64,000 bases of DNA from Massospora cicadina (taxonomy: Eukaryota; Entomophthoromycota; Entomophthoromycetes; Entomophthorales; Entomophthoraceae): the NCBI GenBank assembly GCA_022478985.1, contig JAKSZP010009554.1, forward strand, positions 1 through 64,000. The letters run 5' to 3'. Position numbers and translations under genes: made by a program. Shown in pieces: positions 1 to 9,926 of the stretch. The notes under the pieces were generated by a model. That model saw nothing but the letters and a program-made list of their open reading frames with translations. It was not told the DNA's origin and ran no database searches. Position 1 is the stretch's first letter, and each line of letters begins with the position of its first letter.

Positions 1-690
1 TAAGATATTGGTTGACTAATGTAAGGAGAGTGTCTATAACTCTCCTGTTCCCAGCGTGGTAGTGCATGGAGCACAAGGCCAACTCCAGGGAACTAGCCGT
101 TAGTACAAAAGGTACTAGAGCCCAGCAGAGGGTGCTGAAACAATAATAACTTAAGAAGAGGAGTGCGATCTTTATAGTGAATAACCAACCAAAAGTGACG
201 CGGTGCACAAGGGGGAGAAGGGGTAAACGTCCCAGTTTGGAGGGAATCTGGGCAAACCAATGATGCACTAGGGGATAACCTAATCATATTTAAAATGGAA
301 TGGCTAACATAGCGTGAGACCTCCTCAAAGAGGTCCATGCACAGGATTGTCCAAGATAACATTAATAAAAATGGGAAAATGGGAACGTTTATTGAGAAAA
401 GTTGACCAACAAGGAATGTTGGTCATGAAAATCAAAGATAAACATTATTGGGGTAATTCAGGGTCTGCCAAAAGCAGTCCTAAGCACTGATTCACCAATA
501 GGCAAACACTTTTGTCCAAATTAGTATAATACACTGAAATGACTTCACTTAAGTTATTGATTGAAGTTGTACCCTACCCAAACGCATAATTTCATAAATG
601 GAACGGGTTTTGAACCCCCGTTCCTCAATCAACTGAATAAAACCATCTTCATTAATGAATAACTTGTCTATTTTAACGCCTGAGCTGACA
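1..690. other. Unresolved non-coding stretch
   Basis: I recognise no gene, RNA or mobile-element signature here. Open frames are short and do not resemble a known family. The sequence just left of the degraded LINE may be older repeat or the unalignable 5' part of that LINE. Confidence 0.3.
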
Positions 691-1399
691 CAAGGGGTTG
701 GGCGTTATGCACCTCACTAGTACCAACCTGGGCATATTTGGCTTTTACCCAGCATTGGTCTATTGTGTGCTTGAGGTCATGGAGGGCCTGAAGTTTCACC
801 TTCTGGGCCTCCTGCTGCCCAGCCTTATCCTTGGGTTGGTGCCTACTATTATGTCATTTAACCATGACATGCACCTTTCTGTGGTTTAAAGCCAATGTGG
901 CACCCATTCAATTGGACATTATATAAGTCCAAGCTAGAGAGGGGGAAGAGCTTGCTCAACTTCAAAGTTCATGCCTTTTAAATCTGGAAAAATCATTTCT
1001 TCGGATGTTACAGCTACACATGCACTTCTCTGCGCTTGAATGGTGCACTAACTGGGCCCAGGTACAAGGACCTGGAACCTAACATGTCCCGCTCTCTAAA
1101 GGATGGATATTGCTCTTCCACAGCTGTGGTCATGGCATCACAGCCCCTATTATTGGCACCTATGTAACCAGGCCATGCAGTTGGGTGGCTGGTCATTTGC
1201 AAAAGTGCCATGGGAGAAAGTGCAAATATAATAGGATTATGAAGCTCAAGTTTCAGCAAAAGCCATGGCTACAATGTGTGCTGAGTGGAACCAGATTGGT
1301 GATGAATTTGCTGACAGGTCTATTTTTATCCTGTATAACAACTCCTCAATTGCTATTGGAACATGCTTTAATGGTCAGAAAAGTTCCAGTTTCTGATCA

Positions 1400-2045
1400 C
1401 CATCTTACCTAGGTTCAACGCAATTGATGCCAAATGTCCAGTGTGAGCTGATATTTTGAGGTAGTAAACTTCAGAATAAGTAAAATTTGAAGTGAGGCAA
1501 AGATGAAATAAGGATGTGAGGTTGCAAACCCTGAAATTAACCTTATTTTATTATTATCAAATAAAGAGTTGCGGATGAACAGGATCCTGATAATCTGATG
1601 CCACAAACACACCAAGTAAAAGACAGGATATTTGAGGGAGATCAAACCCTGAAATCCCATGTTTTTGTTAATGTGACAAAAACTTGTTGTTTGTGGATCA
1701 TCAGATAAGATAAGGTAAGGGCGGCCCCAAGGCCACCAGAGAAATCTACATGAGAGTGGGAGTTGAGAGGAAGAAAATTCCAAATGAAGCCCAAATTGTG
1801 TGGGCTTGACCTTAAAAGTTGCCCTTCTGGGGCCTCACCTAAAAAATTGATTAAGCTTACAAGAGCCTAATCAATAATTTAGGTGAGGCACAACCCAGCG
1901 CCCAAACCTGACAAACACCAAAAATCTTTTTAAATGAATTGATTTGGGTAAGAAAATCTGAACCAAATTAAAATGCAATGAATGGATTAATACCATTCAT
2001 TACACATGCCCCCTAAAATCACTCCCAAAATCACTGACTTGCCCC
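1400..2045. repeat. Unclassified insertion inside LINE copy B
   Basis: The match between the two LINE copies stops near 1400 and resumes near 2045, although the corresponding positions in the other copy are nearly adjacent. The extra ~650 bp has no recognised coding domain. It contains a strong hairpin (1832-1889). I could not define target duplications or termini, so the class of the insertion is open. Confidence 0.45.
1832..1889. repeat. Near-perfect 26-bp-stem hairpin
   Basis: The left arm starts GCCTCACCTAAA and the right arm ends TTTAGGTGAGGC. The arms pair over about 25 bp with one or two mismatches around a loop of about 5 nt. It lies inside the insertion in LINE copy B. It could be a terminal or subterminal hairpin of a small DNA transposon, or a foldback remnant. 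It is not followed by a T run typical of a Pol III terminator. Confidence 0.7.
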
Positions 2046-2838
2046 TGAATCCTTAACTCTTGGATGGAGGAGGATTATGATATTAACTACAATCTCAAAA
2101 AGTTGGTGGTAGGTCTCAACTACAAATTGGTAGTCTCCAATCAGTGCTCAACTATAAAGTAGATTTTGAGATGTGCAATACAAATGGGTAAACTCTGGAC
2201 CCAGGGTATTCTTATAAGGAATACCCAGTGTGTGCTGACCCTGAAGCAGATATAGCCCACCTCTATTTTTAGTATGGTATGTTTAACAGGTATTAGTCTA
2301 TTATAAGGTTAGCACTATCCATTGAGCAGCTGTAGCCAGACCTTCATCTCTTTCAGGATACATTCTTTGCAAAGAAACTAAGAAATCAACCACTCCAGCT
2401 CTGAGCTTTCCTTTACCATTATTATATATAAAACTGTACACTTGGCAATTATGGCCAAGCAATTGAGCCACAAGAGCCCCATTACATGGAAACGGTAAGG
2501 AAATGATTAAGATTTTTTATGACCAGCTTGAGTATATCTCAAAATTCTTGCACCTTATCCCTAGATAGTTTCATGCCTCACAATTGGATTTTACTCCAGG
2601 GTTGCTCATCAGGTGTGATAAGGCATCATCTAGACTGAATATAATTGCATGTAAGCTTGCCATTGCTAGAACTGTGGCTAGCAATGGCAATCACTGGCCA
2701 GGAATGGTTGGGGGTGCTACCCACTTAGTGGCATACTTTCCTGGTTTTTTGTTCCAATAGCAGAAACCCCATTCCACCACCACTTGCCCTTATCTTATTT
2801 TTTATTTAAATTCAATAAAGGTATGGAATTTTAAAAAA

Positions 2839-3120
2839 GGTGGAAGGTGAGTTAGTAGGGTATACAGCTACCAACCTGAAGATTGTGGGTTCAACTCCCA
2901 CCCTTTGCACAATAATCAGGGTGCCAGATGAAGGAAACTATTGACAGTTGGTAGGTCTAACAACACAAAAACCTTACCCATGATAACCAGAAAAATCTGA
3001 GTCACAGTCTGGAGGTGGAAAACCTCTCTTTAATGGAGTTAACCCTGATCAGGTTTCATGATGTTTCACTTTTGGTAATATCCATCCCCTGGTCAGCTTG
3101 CCTCAAATAAAATTAATTAA
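2839..3120 (+). mobile_element. tRNA-derived SINE with a LINE-like 3' tail
   Basis: The head looks like a tRNA. An A-box-like TGAGTTAGTAGG lies at 2848-2859 and a B box GGTTCAACTCC (10 of 11 to consensus) at 2888-2898. A perfect 5-bp T-arm stem, GTGGG/CCCAC, surrounds loop TTCAACT, and the AAAGG/CCTTT acceptor remnant also pairs. The anticodon stem is degenerate, so this is not a working tRNA gene. About 150 bp of unrelated body follows. The last ~40 nt (3071-3111) match the 3' tail of the 1.9-kb retroposon family A (23951-23992) at roughly 80%, including the CCATCCCCTGGTC core and CTCAAATAAA. Head, body and borrowed LINE-type tail is the standard layout of a SINE moved by a LINE. The left boundary abuts the A-run of LINE copy B. 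I did not find clear target duplications. Confidence 0.65.
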
Positions 3121-3163
3121 GCCAATAGGTTTAATTACTGTAATCCTACCAATGTCCATCTAT

Positions 3164-3527
3164 CAAAAAAAAAATTGGGAAAAAAGAACCTCCTTTAAAA
3201 AAGCTCTAAAAAGGATGAAATAATTGAGAAATTAAGCCTACTCAATAAAACCCTTTTTGAAGTTGGCACCATATTTTAAACTGAATTATAGAATTTTGTT
3301 CACAAATACAAATTATATCTTATGTCTGGATTGGGTCCAAGTGTAGACTATAAACAACTTAATACAAATAGTACTGAGTATATAAATTATAAATGCCTAT
3401 TATAAGTCTGTTAAAATATGGCACCAACTTTAAAAGGGTTTTATTGAGTAGGCTTAATTTCTCAATTATTTCATACTTTTTAGAGCTTTTTTTAAAGAAG
3501 GTTTTTTTCCCAAAAATTTTTTTTGAG
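3164..3527. repeat. Long inverted repeat, ~115-bp arms
   Basis: The left arm (3164-3278) and right arm (3411-3527) are reverse complements with only scattered mismatches and small indels. Examples are the AAGCCTACTCAATAAAACCC block at 3234-3253 and its complement at 3436-3455. The ~132-bp spacer is AT-rich and non-coding. The structure would fold into a long hairpin RNA or cruciform. It could be a foldback or MITE-like element, since the arms are longer than the loop. No protein is encoded. Confidence 0.85.
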
Positions 3528-3726
3528 AAGGTTCTTTTTTCCCAAAAACCTTTATTCCCAGCTCTTTTCCCCTAAAAATTAGTGCATTTTTAAAAGTGGC
3601 TCTTTTTCCTACTTTTATTAAATATTACTATCTTTATATATCCTTTTTGACCCCTTACTTTTTCTCTAAAAATAAAACTCACTGTATATATTTTATATAT
3701 AGTATCTTATAAACAAATAGTTTAAT
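3528..3726. other. AT-rich non-coding spacer
   Basis: This stretch is AT-rich and T-run-rich and lies between the inverted repeat and the minisatellite. A second short TTTTTTCCCAAAAA block next to the right arm partly repeats the arm's end. I see no gene. Confidence 0.4.
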
Positions 3727-4000
3727 AACTCATTTTATTCAATTTAGTTGATTTTATTGGTCAAATTATACTAAAATTACAGATCACCATCTACAATACT
3801 CATTTTATTAAATTTAGATGATTTTATTGGTCAACGTATGCCAAATTTACTGATCACAATTTACAGTAATTCATTTTATTAGATTTGTTTGCTTTTAATA
3901 GTCAATCTATGTAAATTTATTGATCGCTATCTAAAATAATTCATTTTTATTAAATTTAGATGAGTTTATTGGTCAAATTATGCAAAAACGATAGCCATCT
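3727..4000 (+). repeat. Minisatellite, about four ~70-bp units
   Basis: Four degenerate units each carry CTCATTTTATT, then TTTAGATGATTTTATTGGTC, then a 'TTACTGATCACCATCTACAA' element. Unit starts lie near 3728, 3798, 3866 and 3938. A second array of the same unit is at 4905-5075. The shared flank TTTAAGCTCATC...CTATGA follows both arrays, so the two arrays and their flank look like copies of one larger repeat rather than independent expansions. Confidence 0.75.
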
Positions 4001-4074
4001 ATAATGATTTAAGCTCATCCCGCTATGAGCTCATACTGACTGAATTTTGAATATACCCCATCCATAGGACATGT

Positions 4075-4340
4075 TGAAAGTGCTTTGAAGCTATCGCTTC
4101 ACCAATGCTGTAATTACGTTCATCCAGCGATGACATACTCACACTTGTAATCTATCGCTTCCGAGCCCAATTTTTTATTTACTAAATTAATGGGCAGATA
4201 CTTGACCAATACTTACAAAATAAAATGGGACCTAAGTTGGAGCATCCTCGATTTTTGGAGAAGATGATCATCCGAATTGGTCCAGTATTTTCAGAGTTAT
4301 GCGCGAACAAACATAGAAAAAAAAATGATTCAAGTTTTAC
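4075..4340 (+). repeat. Dispersed repeat R, copy 1
   Basis: Blocks in this stretch recur in the same order at 10155-10600. They include GAAGCTATC near the start, a TCATCCAGCGATGA-like block (TTATCCGGCGATGA at 10202), then GACCTAAGTTGGAGCATCCTC (about 4229; AACTAAGTGGGAGCATCCTC near 10499), and GAGTTATGCGCGAA (4294; 10559). No coding potential is seen. It flanks the Helitron/minisatellite cluster on the left as copy 2 does on the right. Confidence 0.6.
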
Positions 4341-4904
4341 CTTATGATAAAAAACTTAAGTGCATGATATATGCCTTATGGCTGAAACTTGTTAGAAAAT
4401 TTCTTAATATTTTATCTACTGTCATGATAGAATACTATCATTGTGTTTTGTCATTTAGCTTTTAAAAGTCTAATACCTGAGATGGGTAGATTACTTAAGT
4501 AATGGTTGGATTAGCCTAACTAAAACCATGTATGACAGCATGCAAGTAACTGGTAGATAGATTCAAAGTTATTTAATTTATATTAAATTAGGTAGCATTT
4601 TTAGTACTAGATGGTCCCAAAATTAGGTAGCATTTTAGTTGTGATGTTTCAGAAAACCATCTTATAAAATAAATCATTATAAATGCATGTTTATTTCATC
4701 ATCTACTCCTAGACTATTTACCAATCTCAGATAAACTTGACACAATTATTCTATGAAAAATATAATAATTGTTCAGTTGAATTGATTAGTCCAATGTTTC
4801 AGATATAAGATTGGCAGTTTCTACTTATTTAGTTTTTATTTAGTTAATTTTATCAGTCAATTATATGGTCAACTTTCATATATCTATCTATATTACCTCA
4901 TTTT
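4341..4904. other. Non-coding stretch, no gene recognised
   Basis: The stretch is AT-rich with one short local duplication (AAATTAGGTAGCATTTT at about 4585 and 4620). I see no domain, RNA gene or transposon terminus. Confidence 0.4.
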
Positions 4905-5075
4905 TATTTATTTGGTTGATTTAATTGGTCAATCTATAATAAAATTACTGATTACCATCTACAATAATCCATTTTTAAATTTAGTTGATTTAATTGGTTA
5001 ATCTATAATAAAATTATTGATTGCCATCTACAATAATTCATCTTAAATCTAGTTGATTTTATTGGTCAACCTATG
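4905..5075 (+). repeat. Minisatellite, about three units, second array
   Basis: This has the same unit as 3727-4000: TTTAGTTGATTTAATTGGTCAATCTATAAT-like blocks followed by ATTGATTGCCATCTACAATAA. It is followed by the same flank (TTTAAGCTCATCACACTATGA, then a CCATAGGACAT motif) that follows the first array near 4010-4070. This indicates duplication of an array plus its flank. Confidence 0.7.
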
Positions 5076-5274
5076 CCTAAACAAACCATACCCATAATCA
5101 TTTAAGCTCATCACACTATGATCTCATACTTGAACATACCCCCCAGCCATAGGACATATCATGTCAAAAGAAAAAACGTACTTACAGGTCGAATTGATAA
5201 CCTCCTTTTTCAGTCGGTTAAAAATACTCGACTCGCAATCAACCACCACCGAATCTATAAATTTTATCTATATA

Positions 5275-6235
5275 CTAGCTGATTTACCCGTGTTTCTCTA
5301 CGGTGTCTATAAAATTTCAGATTTTCAATTTATTAATTTAGATTTTATACTATAGATAAACAAAACCACTCAGCCAAATCTAATTGCTCAATCGAATCAA
5401 CCAAAAACCACCAACCACTCAGGTAAACCTAACTGAACTTATCAAAACAACCAATAACTAATCACCCTTCAAAACTAAACTATGTCCTATCGATTCGACC
5501 AAAAGCCATCAACCACTCGGCCAAACAAAATAAACCTATCGAATCAATCAAATAACACCAAACTGCTACCCGAAACATCTCTATATATTTAAAATCATTG
5601 TGTACGTGACATGTCTTCCAAACTACTAAATCAACTTCTACTTAACTTGCCAAAAGTATTTTATTAATTAGGTGAACCAAATTAGGCAGGTTTTTTAAAT
5701 GTATAAACCTAACATCCAGATACCCGTGCTTCGCTACGGTATTTAAAGTTTATCAGATGGTAAGCTCACATTGTAGCCTATAGGCTGTGCCAGCACTACT
5801 CTCGAGCCACTCGTATTAACAGCTTCGCTGTTGCCCTCGTGGCTGGTGAGCTGATTATCCTAACTACTTAATCTACTTAACCTCTAATACTGATTTTTGT
5901 TGCGTTTCAGGTGAGCAATATGGTGAATTATTAGATAATATTCGCCAATTCTCACCCACTCACCCAAATAGATTGAACCCATCAGGCTCGATAATTTCAG
6001 ATTCGATAAGATTCACCAATTCTCACCCACTCACCCAAATAGATTGACCCTATCAAATTCGAAGGTTTCAGATGTCAGTCAGTATGTCAGTGAATGTGTT
6101 TTATTAAGTAGATATAAAAATGAATATCTGTATGTATATCCCGAATGCAATCTTATACCAATTCATCCAATTGTGATGAAACTTTGGTGAGTTGTGTGCA
6201 TGCCTGAGAAGTTTTATAAATTTAAAAAAATATTA
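5275..6235 (-). mobile_element. Helitron 3' end and decayed interior (minus orientation)
   Basis: Read on the minus strand, this sequence ends in a short hairpin (CCGTAGAGAAACACGG) followed after about 12 nt by CTAG next to a T, at 5275-5310. That is the canonical Helitron 3' terminus. A related hairpin, CCGTAGCGAAGCACGG on the minus strand, lies at 5723-5738 but without CTAG at the expected distance. Between and beyond lie subrepeats with CCACTCGGCCAAA/CCACTCAGGTAAA motifs (5360-5560) that also occur reversed near 6355 and 9308. No Rep or helicase domain remains. The interior may be a mosaic of several Helitron pieces. Confidence 0.55.
5935..6065 (+). repeat. Direct repeat, two ~45-bp copies
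   Basis: The block TTCACCAATTCTCACCCACT plus CACCCAAATAGATTGA occurs twice (about 5941-5980 and 6010-6050), with only small differences. The unit has no coding sense. It lies within the decayed Helitron zone and is probably part of its internal subrepeats. Confidence 0.7.
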
Positions 6236-6454
6236 TTATAATAGTAAAATAAAAAGTTTTATATGTAACAAGTGAAAATCCTATATATACTTCGATGGTA
6301 TTTGCTATATTGTTATAGCTAAGCAGTTTGATATTCAGTTGATTTGATATTTTAAATGGTTTTGTTAAGTAGTTAGTGGTCATTCGGGTATTTAACAAGT
6401 TTGTCTAAATCAAAACTTTGAATCAAAAGTCCAATTGATTTTAAAAATACCTCC
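6236..6454 (+). repeat. Helitron-internal unit, copy 1 (left of LINE)
   Basis: This sequence recurs at 9184-9400. Shared blocks include ATAGTAAAATAAAAAGTTTT, TTTGATATTCGGTTGATT and TTAGTGGTCATTCGGGTATT. In this copy the unit is interrupted at its tRNA-like segment by the LINE at 6466-8980 and resumes at 8981. It supplied the LINE's target site. Confidence 0.75.
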
Positions 6455-6465
6455 TCTAGCATAAT

Positions 6466-8980
6466 TGACTCAATGTCGCCAAGCTATCTGCTGAAATCTC
6501 TATCAATGAAGTTAAGAGGGTGCTAAAGGAGTCACCAAGAATGAAAGCACCAGGCCCCAACAATATGTGTGCAGAAATATACAGCATATTCTGAGACCGC
6601 ATAGCACTGGAGCTCAAAGCCCTCTTTAACCACTGTTTGACCCATGGCAAACAAGTTCTGGGAGGATATGAGACCTGAATTGTACTTCTGTACAAAAAAG
6701 GCCTCAAATGCCAACTTCAAAACTGGCACCCAATTGCGCTATCAAATGCCAATTATAAACTGCTCACACGCATACTATCTAACTGGCTGATAGCAACAGC
6801 ACCACGCACGCTACATAGGGCCCAACATGGTTTCATTAAAGGCTGTAGTATATGGGACAGCATAGGTTCAGTCCAGAGTATACTCCAGGATATGAGGGGT
6901 ATTAAACAAGGATACCTTATGTTTCTCAACATAGAAAAGGCATATGACCAAGTAGTGTGGTCATTCTTATATGAGGCACTGAAGGCAATCATTATCCCTG
7001 ACATGTTTCAGATATAGATAATGATGCTATACTCAGGTCTGGCAACAAAGGTTATAGTTGCTGATGGCACAACCAACAAAATCTCTGTTGGGCAAGGTCT
7101 CTACCAAGGAGACCCCATGTCACTGATACTCTTCAACTTTGTAGCTAACATTCTACTAGCGGCAGCAGACACAAAGCTTTGGGGTTTAGTCCACCCTAAC
7201 CAAATGTTACTGAAGATACTAGCATTTGTGGACAATACAGTTATAGGAATAAGCTCCTTGACTGACCTCCAGGGCACTGAGGATCTATTAAACCTTTACC
7301 AGCTTGCATTGAATACAAAAATAGATTTAGCAAAAACCTCAGTGATGAGGGTTGGCAACCCAAAATTCAGCCCACCAACTGACACAACACTAATTATGAG
7401 CTCCCAGACAGTCTGATACCTCAGGATACTCTTCAACAACAAGGGACCAGCTGTACTGAAGACCAAACAAGAAGTATTAGCAAGCTTATCATTCTGAATA
7501 TTATGCTGGAAAGGTGCCAGACTATGCCATGAGAAAAAAGTGCAGGCAATAAATGTCTTCATCTTCTCAAAGCTATAGTATGTTGTGCACATGCTGCCGA
7601 TGAGCCCAAACCTAGAGAAAAAAATCAGGTCAATGCTCTGAACTTTCCTGTAGTTTAAGGCAAAGCTGGCACCAATTCCACTGGAAGCCTTGTCAAAACC
7701 AAAGAATGAAGGAGGCATGGGCCTACTGAACTTCAAATCTCATGCCCAGTGCATATGGGGAAAGTTATTTCTGAAGCTAACACAGATTTACATGCACTGC
7801 CTGACTCTAGCATGGGGTGTGAACTGTGCAAGAGCCCAAGGCCTCCAAGAGTCAGTCTCTCCTGAATCATTATACGAATGGATGGTGAACCACCCAAAGA
7901 TAACCTCACAAAAAGGAGCCCCACACTACTGGTAACTCTGCAATTGGGCCATGCACCAGGGTGGGTGGTCATTCAAAAGATTGGACTGAGAGGCTAACTA
8001 AATTCAAAGGGATATCAAAGCACATAATTCTGTAATGATTACTATAACAAGCTGGGAGAAATATAACTGAATTACCAACAAATATACAGCCAAGTCAATC
8101 AGAATTAGGTACAAGTCAATGCTGATAGAATATAGGGATCCGCTCCCAAAACTGGGGCACAATCTGCCCACCCGCCCACAAATCCTTAATGACTGGACTA
8201 TCAAAGGCTATAACACCAACTACCCAATGAAGGAGTTGATTTTGGGCCTGAACACCCATTTGGTTACAGCCAAACAGCAGTTGGTAACATGGTGGATCCT
8301 TAATCAGGTATTCAAATTGGGCAAGCACAGTGGGCCAGATTACCAGCACAAAGAATGCCCCATATGCGCTGAACTGGAAGCAGATATAGCATATCACTAT
8401 TATGAATGCACCGTGTTAAAAAAATACTGGTCCACAATATAATACATCCTATCAGGTGATTATTCACCTCCAGGTATACATCTGTCACAGGACCTGTTCT
8501 TTACAAAAACCTTGAGAATGGCTTCAATCCAACTATAAGCCTTCATTTACCATTATTGTGTATGGGTAATTCACTGTGCACTCATCGCCAAGGTTATGAG
8601 CAATGAGCACCCCTATCACAGAGGTTTGGTATTAAAGACTATTCAGATTATCTCCGATCAGCTCTGCCAAATCTCAAAATTCTCACGCATAATCCCCAGG
8701 TATTATAAGGCCATGCATTTAGCTTTCCCCACTGGATTGCTCATCATACAAGATGAAGCTACTAATCATCCAAGAATAGTATGGCCTGTAAGCCCGCCAC
8801 TGCTAGAACTGTGGCTAGCAATGGTGATCGCCGATCAGCAATGGTTGGAGATGCTAGAACTCTAGCGGCCCAAATCCCTGGTCTTTTTTTACCCTCGGCC
8901 AAATAATCTGTATTCCGCCCTCCCCTCTTACTTTCCCTTAAAAGTTTTATTTTAATAAAGTATGGAGTATTAAAAAAAAT
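6466..8980 (+). mobile_element. 5'-truncated LINE retrotransposon (copy A) with 11-bp TSD
   Basis: This non-LTR retrotransposon is flanked by a perfect 11-bp duplication, TCTAGCATAAT, at 6455-6465 and 8981-8991. It ends in AATAAAGTATGGAGTATT plus eight A. The 5' part (ORF1 and endonuclease) is missing, as is usual when target-primed reverse transcription stops early. The target was the tRNA-like part of a repeat whose uninterrupted copy is at 9184-9473, which confirms the boundaries. Numerous in-frame stops show that it is dead. Confidence 0.9.
6480..8862 (+). pseudogene. LINE ORF2 remnant: reverse transcriptase and zinc-finger-like C-terminus
   Basis: The order of motifs matches a LINE ORF2. 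A SPxxKAPGPNN motif lies near 6530-6560, and RT fingers follow with 'HPIALSNANYKLLTRIL' at 6724-6774. Motif A has 'FLNIEKAYDQVVW' near 6920-6960, and motif B 'YQGDPMSLILFNF' is at 7102-7140. The catalytic motif C reads 'AFVDN', so the second Asp of the usual F-x-D-D is lost (7222-7240). A thumb and 'KPKNEGGMGLLNFKSHA' follow at 7690-7745. A zf-RVT-like C-x2-C...H...C segment, 'CPICAELEADIAYHYYEC', is at 8357-8410. The reading frame has at least ten stops, for example at 7015, 7415 and 7935, and no complete product is possible. The motif set resembles the LINEs common in plants and fungi; I do not assign a clade. Confidence 0.85.
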
Positions 8981-9050
8981 CTAGCATAATCAGCTCAGCT
9001 TTTGGCTCTAACTTCAACTCTATAAAAGGTCAGTTCAAATCCTGGCGTAA
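8981..9050 (+). repeat. tRNA-like segment, copy 1
   Basis: This is the continuation of the repeat unit interrupted by the LINE. An A-box-like TAGCATAATCAG is at 8983-8994 and a weakened B box, AGTTCAAATCC, lies near 9032-9042. The fuller copy is at 9400-9473. It ends exactly where the Helitron 5' terminus at 9051 begins. Confidence 0.5.
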
Positions 9051-9183
9051 TCTGTATATATATAAAAGCAAATGTGTATGTGTGCGATGCCCAGCCAAAA
9101 TAGAGTATGTAGAGCTCTGAAAATTTAGCTATAGGTGGATGGGAGGGGGTCCGTGTGCACCTTGAAGCCCGATTTTTAATTTT

Positions 9184-9399
9184 CATAGTAAAATAAAAAG
9201 TTTTATATGTAACAAGTGAAAGTTTTATATGTTTTTAATAGAAATCGGTATATTGATACGGCCAAGAAGTTTGATATTCGGTTGATTCGGTAGTTTAAAT
9301 GGTTTTGTTAAGTGGTTAGTGGTCATTCGGGTATTTAACAAGTTTATCTAAATCAAAACTTTGAATCAAAAGTCCGTTTGATTTTAAAAATACCTCCTC
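9184..9399 (+). repeat. Helitron-internal unit, copy 2
   Basis: This is a second copy of the unit at 6236-6454, about 90% similar over long blocks, here uninterrupted and continuing into the tRNA-like segment. The comparison of the two copies defines the LINE insertion at 6466-8980. Confidence 0.75.
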
Positions 9400-9473
9400 T
9401 AACATAATCGGCTCAGCTTTTGGCTCTAAACTTCAACTCTATAAAAGGTCAGTTGTTCGAATCCTGGCGTAAT
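9400..9473 (+). other. tRNA-like Pol III promoter segment, copy 2
   Basis: An A box TAACATAATCGG (9400-9411; nine of ten defined positions) and a B box TGTTCGAATCC (9454-9464; ten of eleven) are spaced 43 nt apart, and T-rich tracts follow from 9478. The arms do not fold into a convincing cloverleaf: the acceptor half TGGCGTAAT finds no 5' partner and the T stem is mismatched. I read it as a tRNA pseudogene or SINE head trapped in the Helitron, possibly still able to bind TFIIIC. Confidence 0.45.
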
Positions 9474-9549
9474 CACTTTTTATACACTTTTCTTTAACTC
9501 ACTGTCAATTCTGTCCGTCTATCTGTAATTAAATCTTACAAGCTCTATT

Positions 9550-9926
9550 TCAGACACTTATCCACCACAGCTTTGCAACGGTACCAGGCTTTCAGTGAAA
9601 AAGATGATGAACAATGTCATTGAAGCTACAATCTTAAATGGAAAATTTAAAAGAGAAGATGTACTGTTGCCACACATCCCAATGATTCCAACAGATATTC
9701 CATTTGAATTCAGACGTTTGCAATTTCCAGTGCGACTCGCATTTGCAATGACCATCAACAAAGCACAGGGACAATCGCTACAAGTGTGGACTAAATTTGA
9801 AAAATCCATGCTTCTCACATGGACAGCTATGTGGCCTGCTCACGCATCAGAAAACCTTCTGATTTATTCATGTATGCACTAGATGGAAAAACAAAAAATA
9901 TTGTGTATCCAAAAGTGCTTCAATAA
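9550..9926 (+). pseudogene. Helitron PIF1-like helicase, C-terminal fragment
   Basis: The conserved tail of the Helitron helicase is legible. First comes 'YPPQLCNGTRL' at about 9556-9590, then 'LLPHIPMIPTDIPFEFRRLQ' at 9667-9726. Next is the SF1 motif-V/VI region 'AFAMTINKAQGQSL' at 9748-9780, then 'FSHGQLYVACSR' and 'KPSDLFMYALDGKT', ending at a TAA at 9924-9926. Two single-base frame changes break it, one near 9783 and one near 9823. Everything N-terminal, including Walker A/B and Rep, is gone. In intact elements this helicase unwinds DNA during rolling-circle transposition. It is a remnant only. Confidence 0.85.

Larger units (their letters stand above)
690..2838 (+). mobile_element. Degenerate LINE, 3' part (LINE copy B)
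   Basis: This is the downstream part of a non-LTR retrotransposon of the same family as the copy at 6466-8980. Collinear matches between the two copies include the region after the RT (875-1000 here, about 7650-7720 there), the region around 1150-1210 (about 7920-7980 there), and the zinc-finger-like segment at 2225-2290, where C-x2-C spacing and the ACADPEADIA-type stretch can still be followed (about 8355-8410 there). It ends in the same way, with an AATAAAG(G)TATGGA motif followed by an A run at about 2815-2838. The RT core is absent and the frame is broken many times. About 650 bp of unrelated DNA appears to be inserted at roughly 1400-2045. The left boundary is approximate. Confidence 0.6.

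Noticed and set aside
2840..2912. A functional tRNA gene
   Set aside because: The T arm and B box are good, but the anticodon stem does not pair and the 5' acceptor is missing most of its bases. The attached body and LINE-type tail make it a SINE.
9400..9473. A functional tRNA gene
   Set aside because: Box A and box B look good, but acceptor and T stems do not pair. It exists as part of a repeated Helitron unit.
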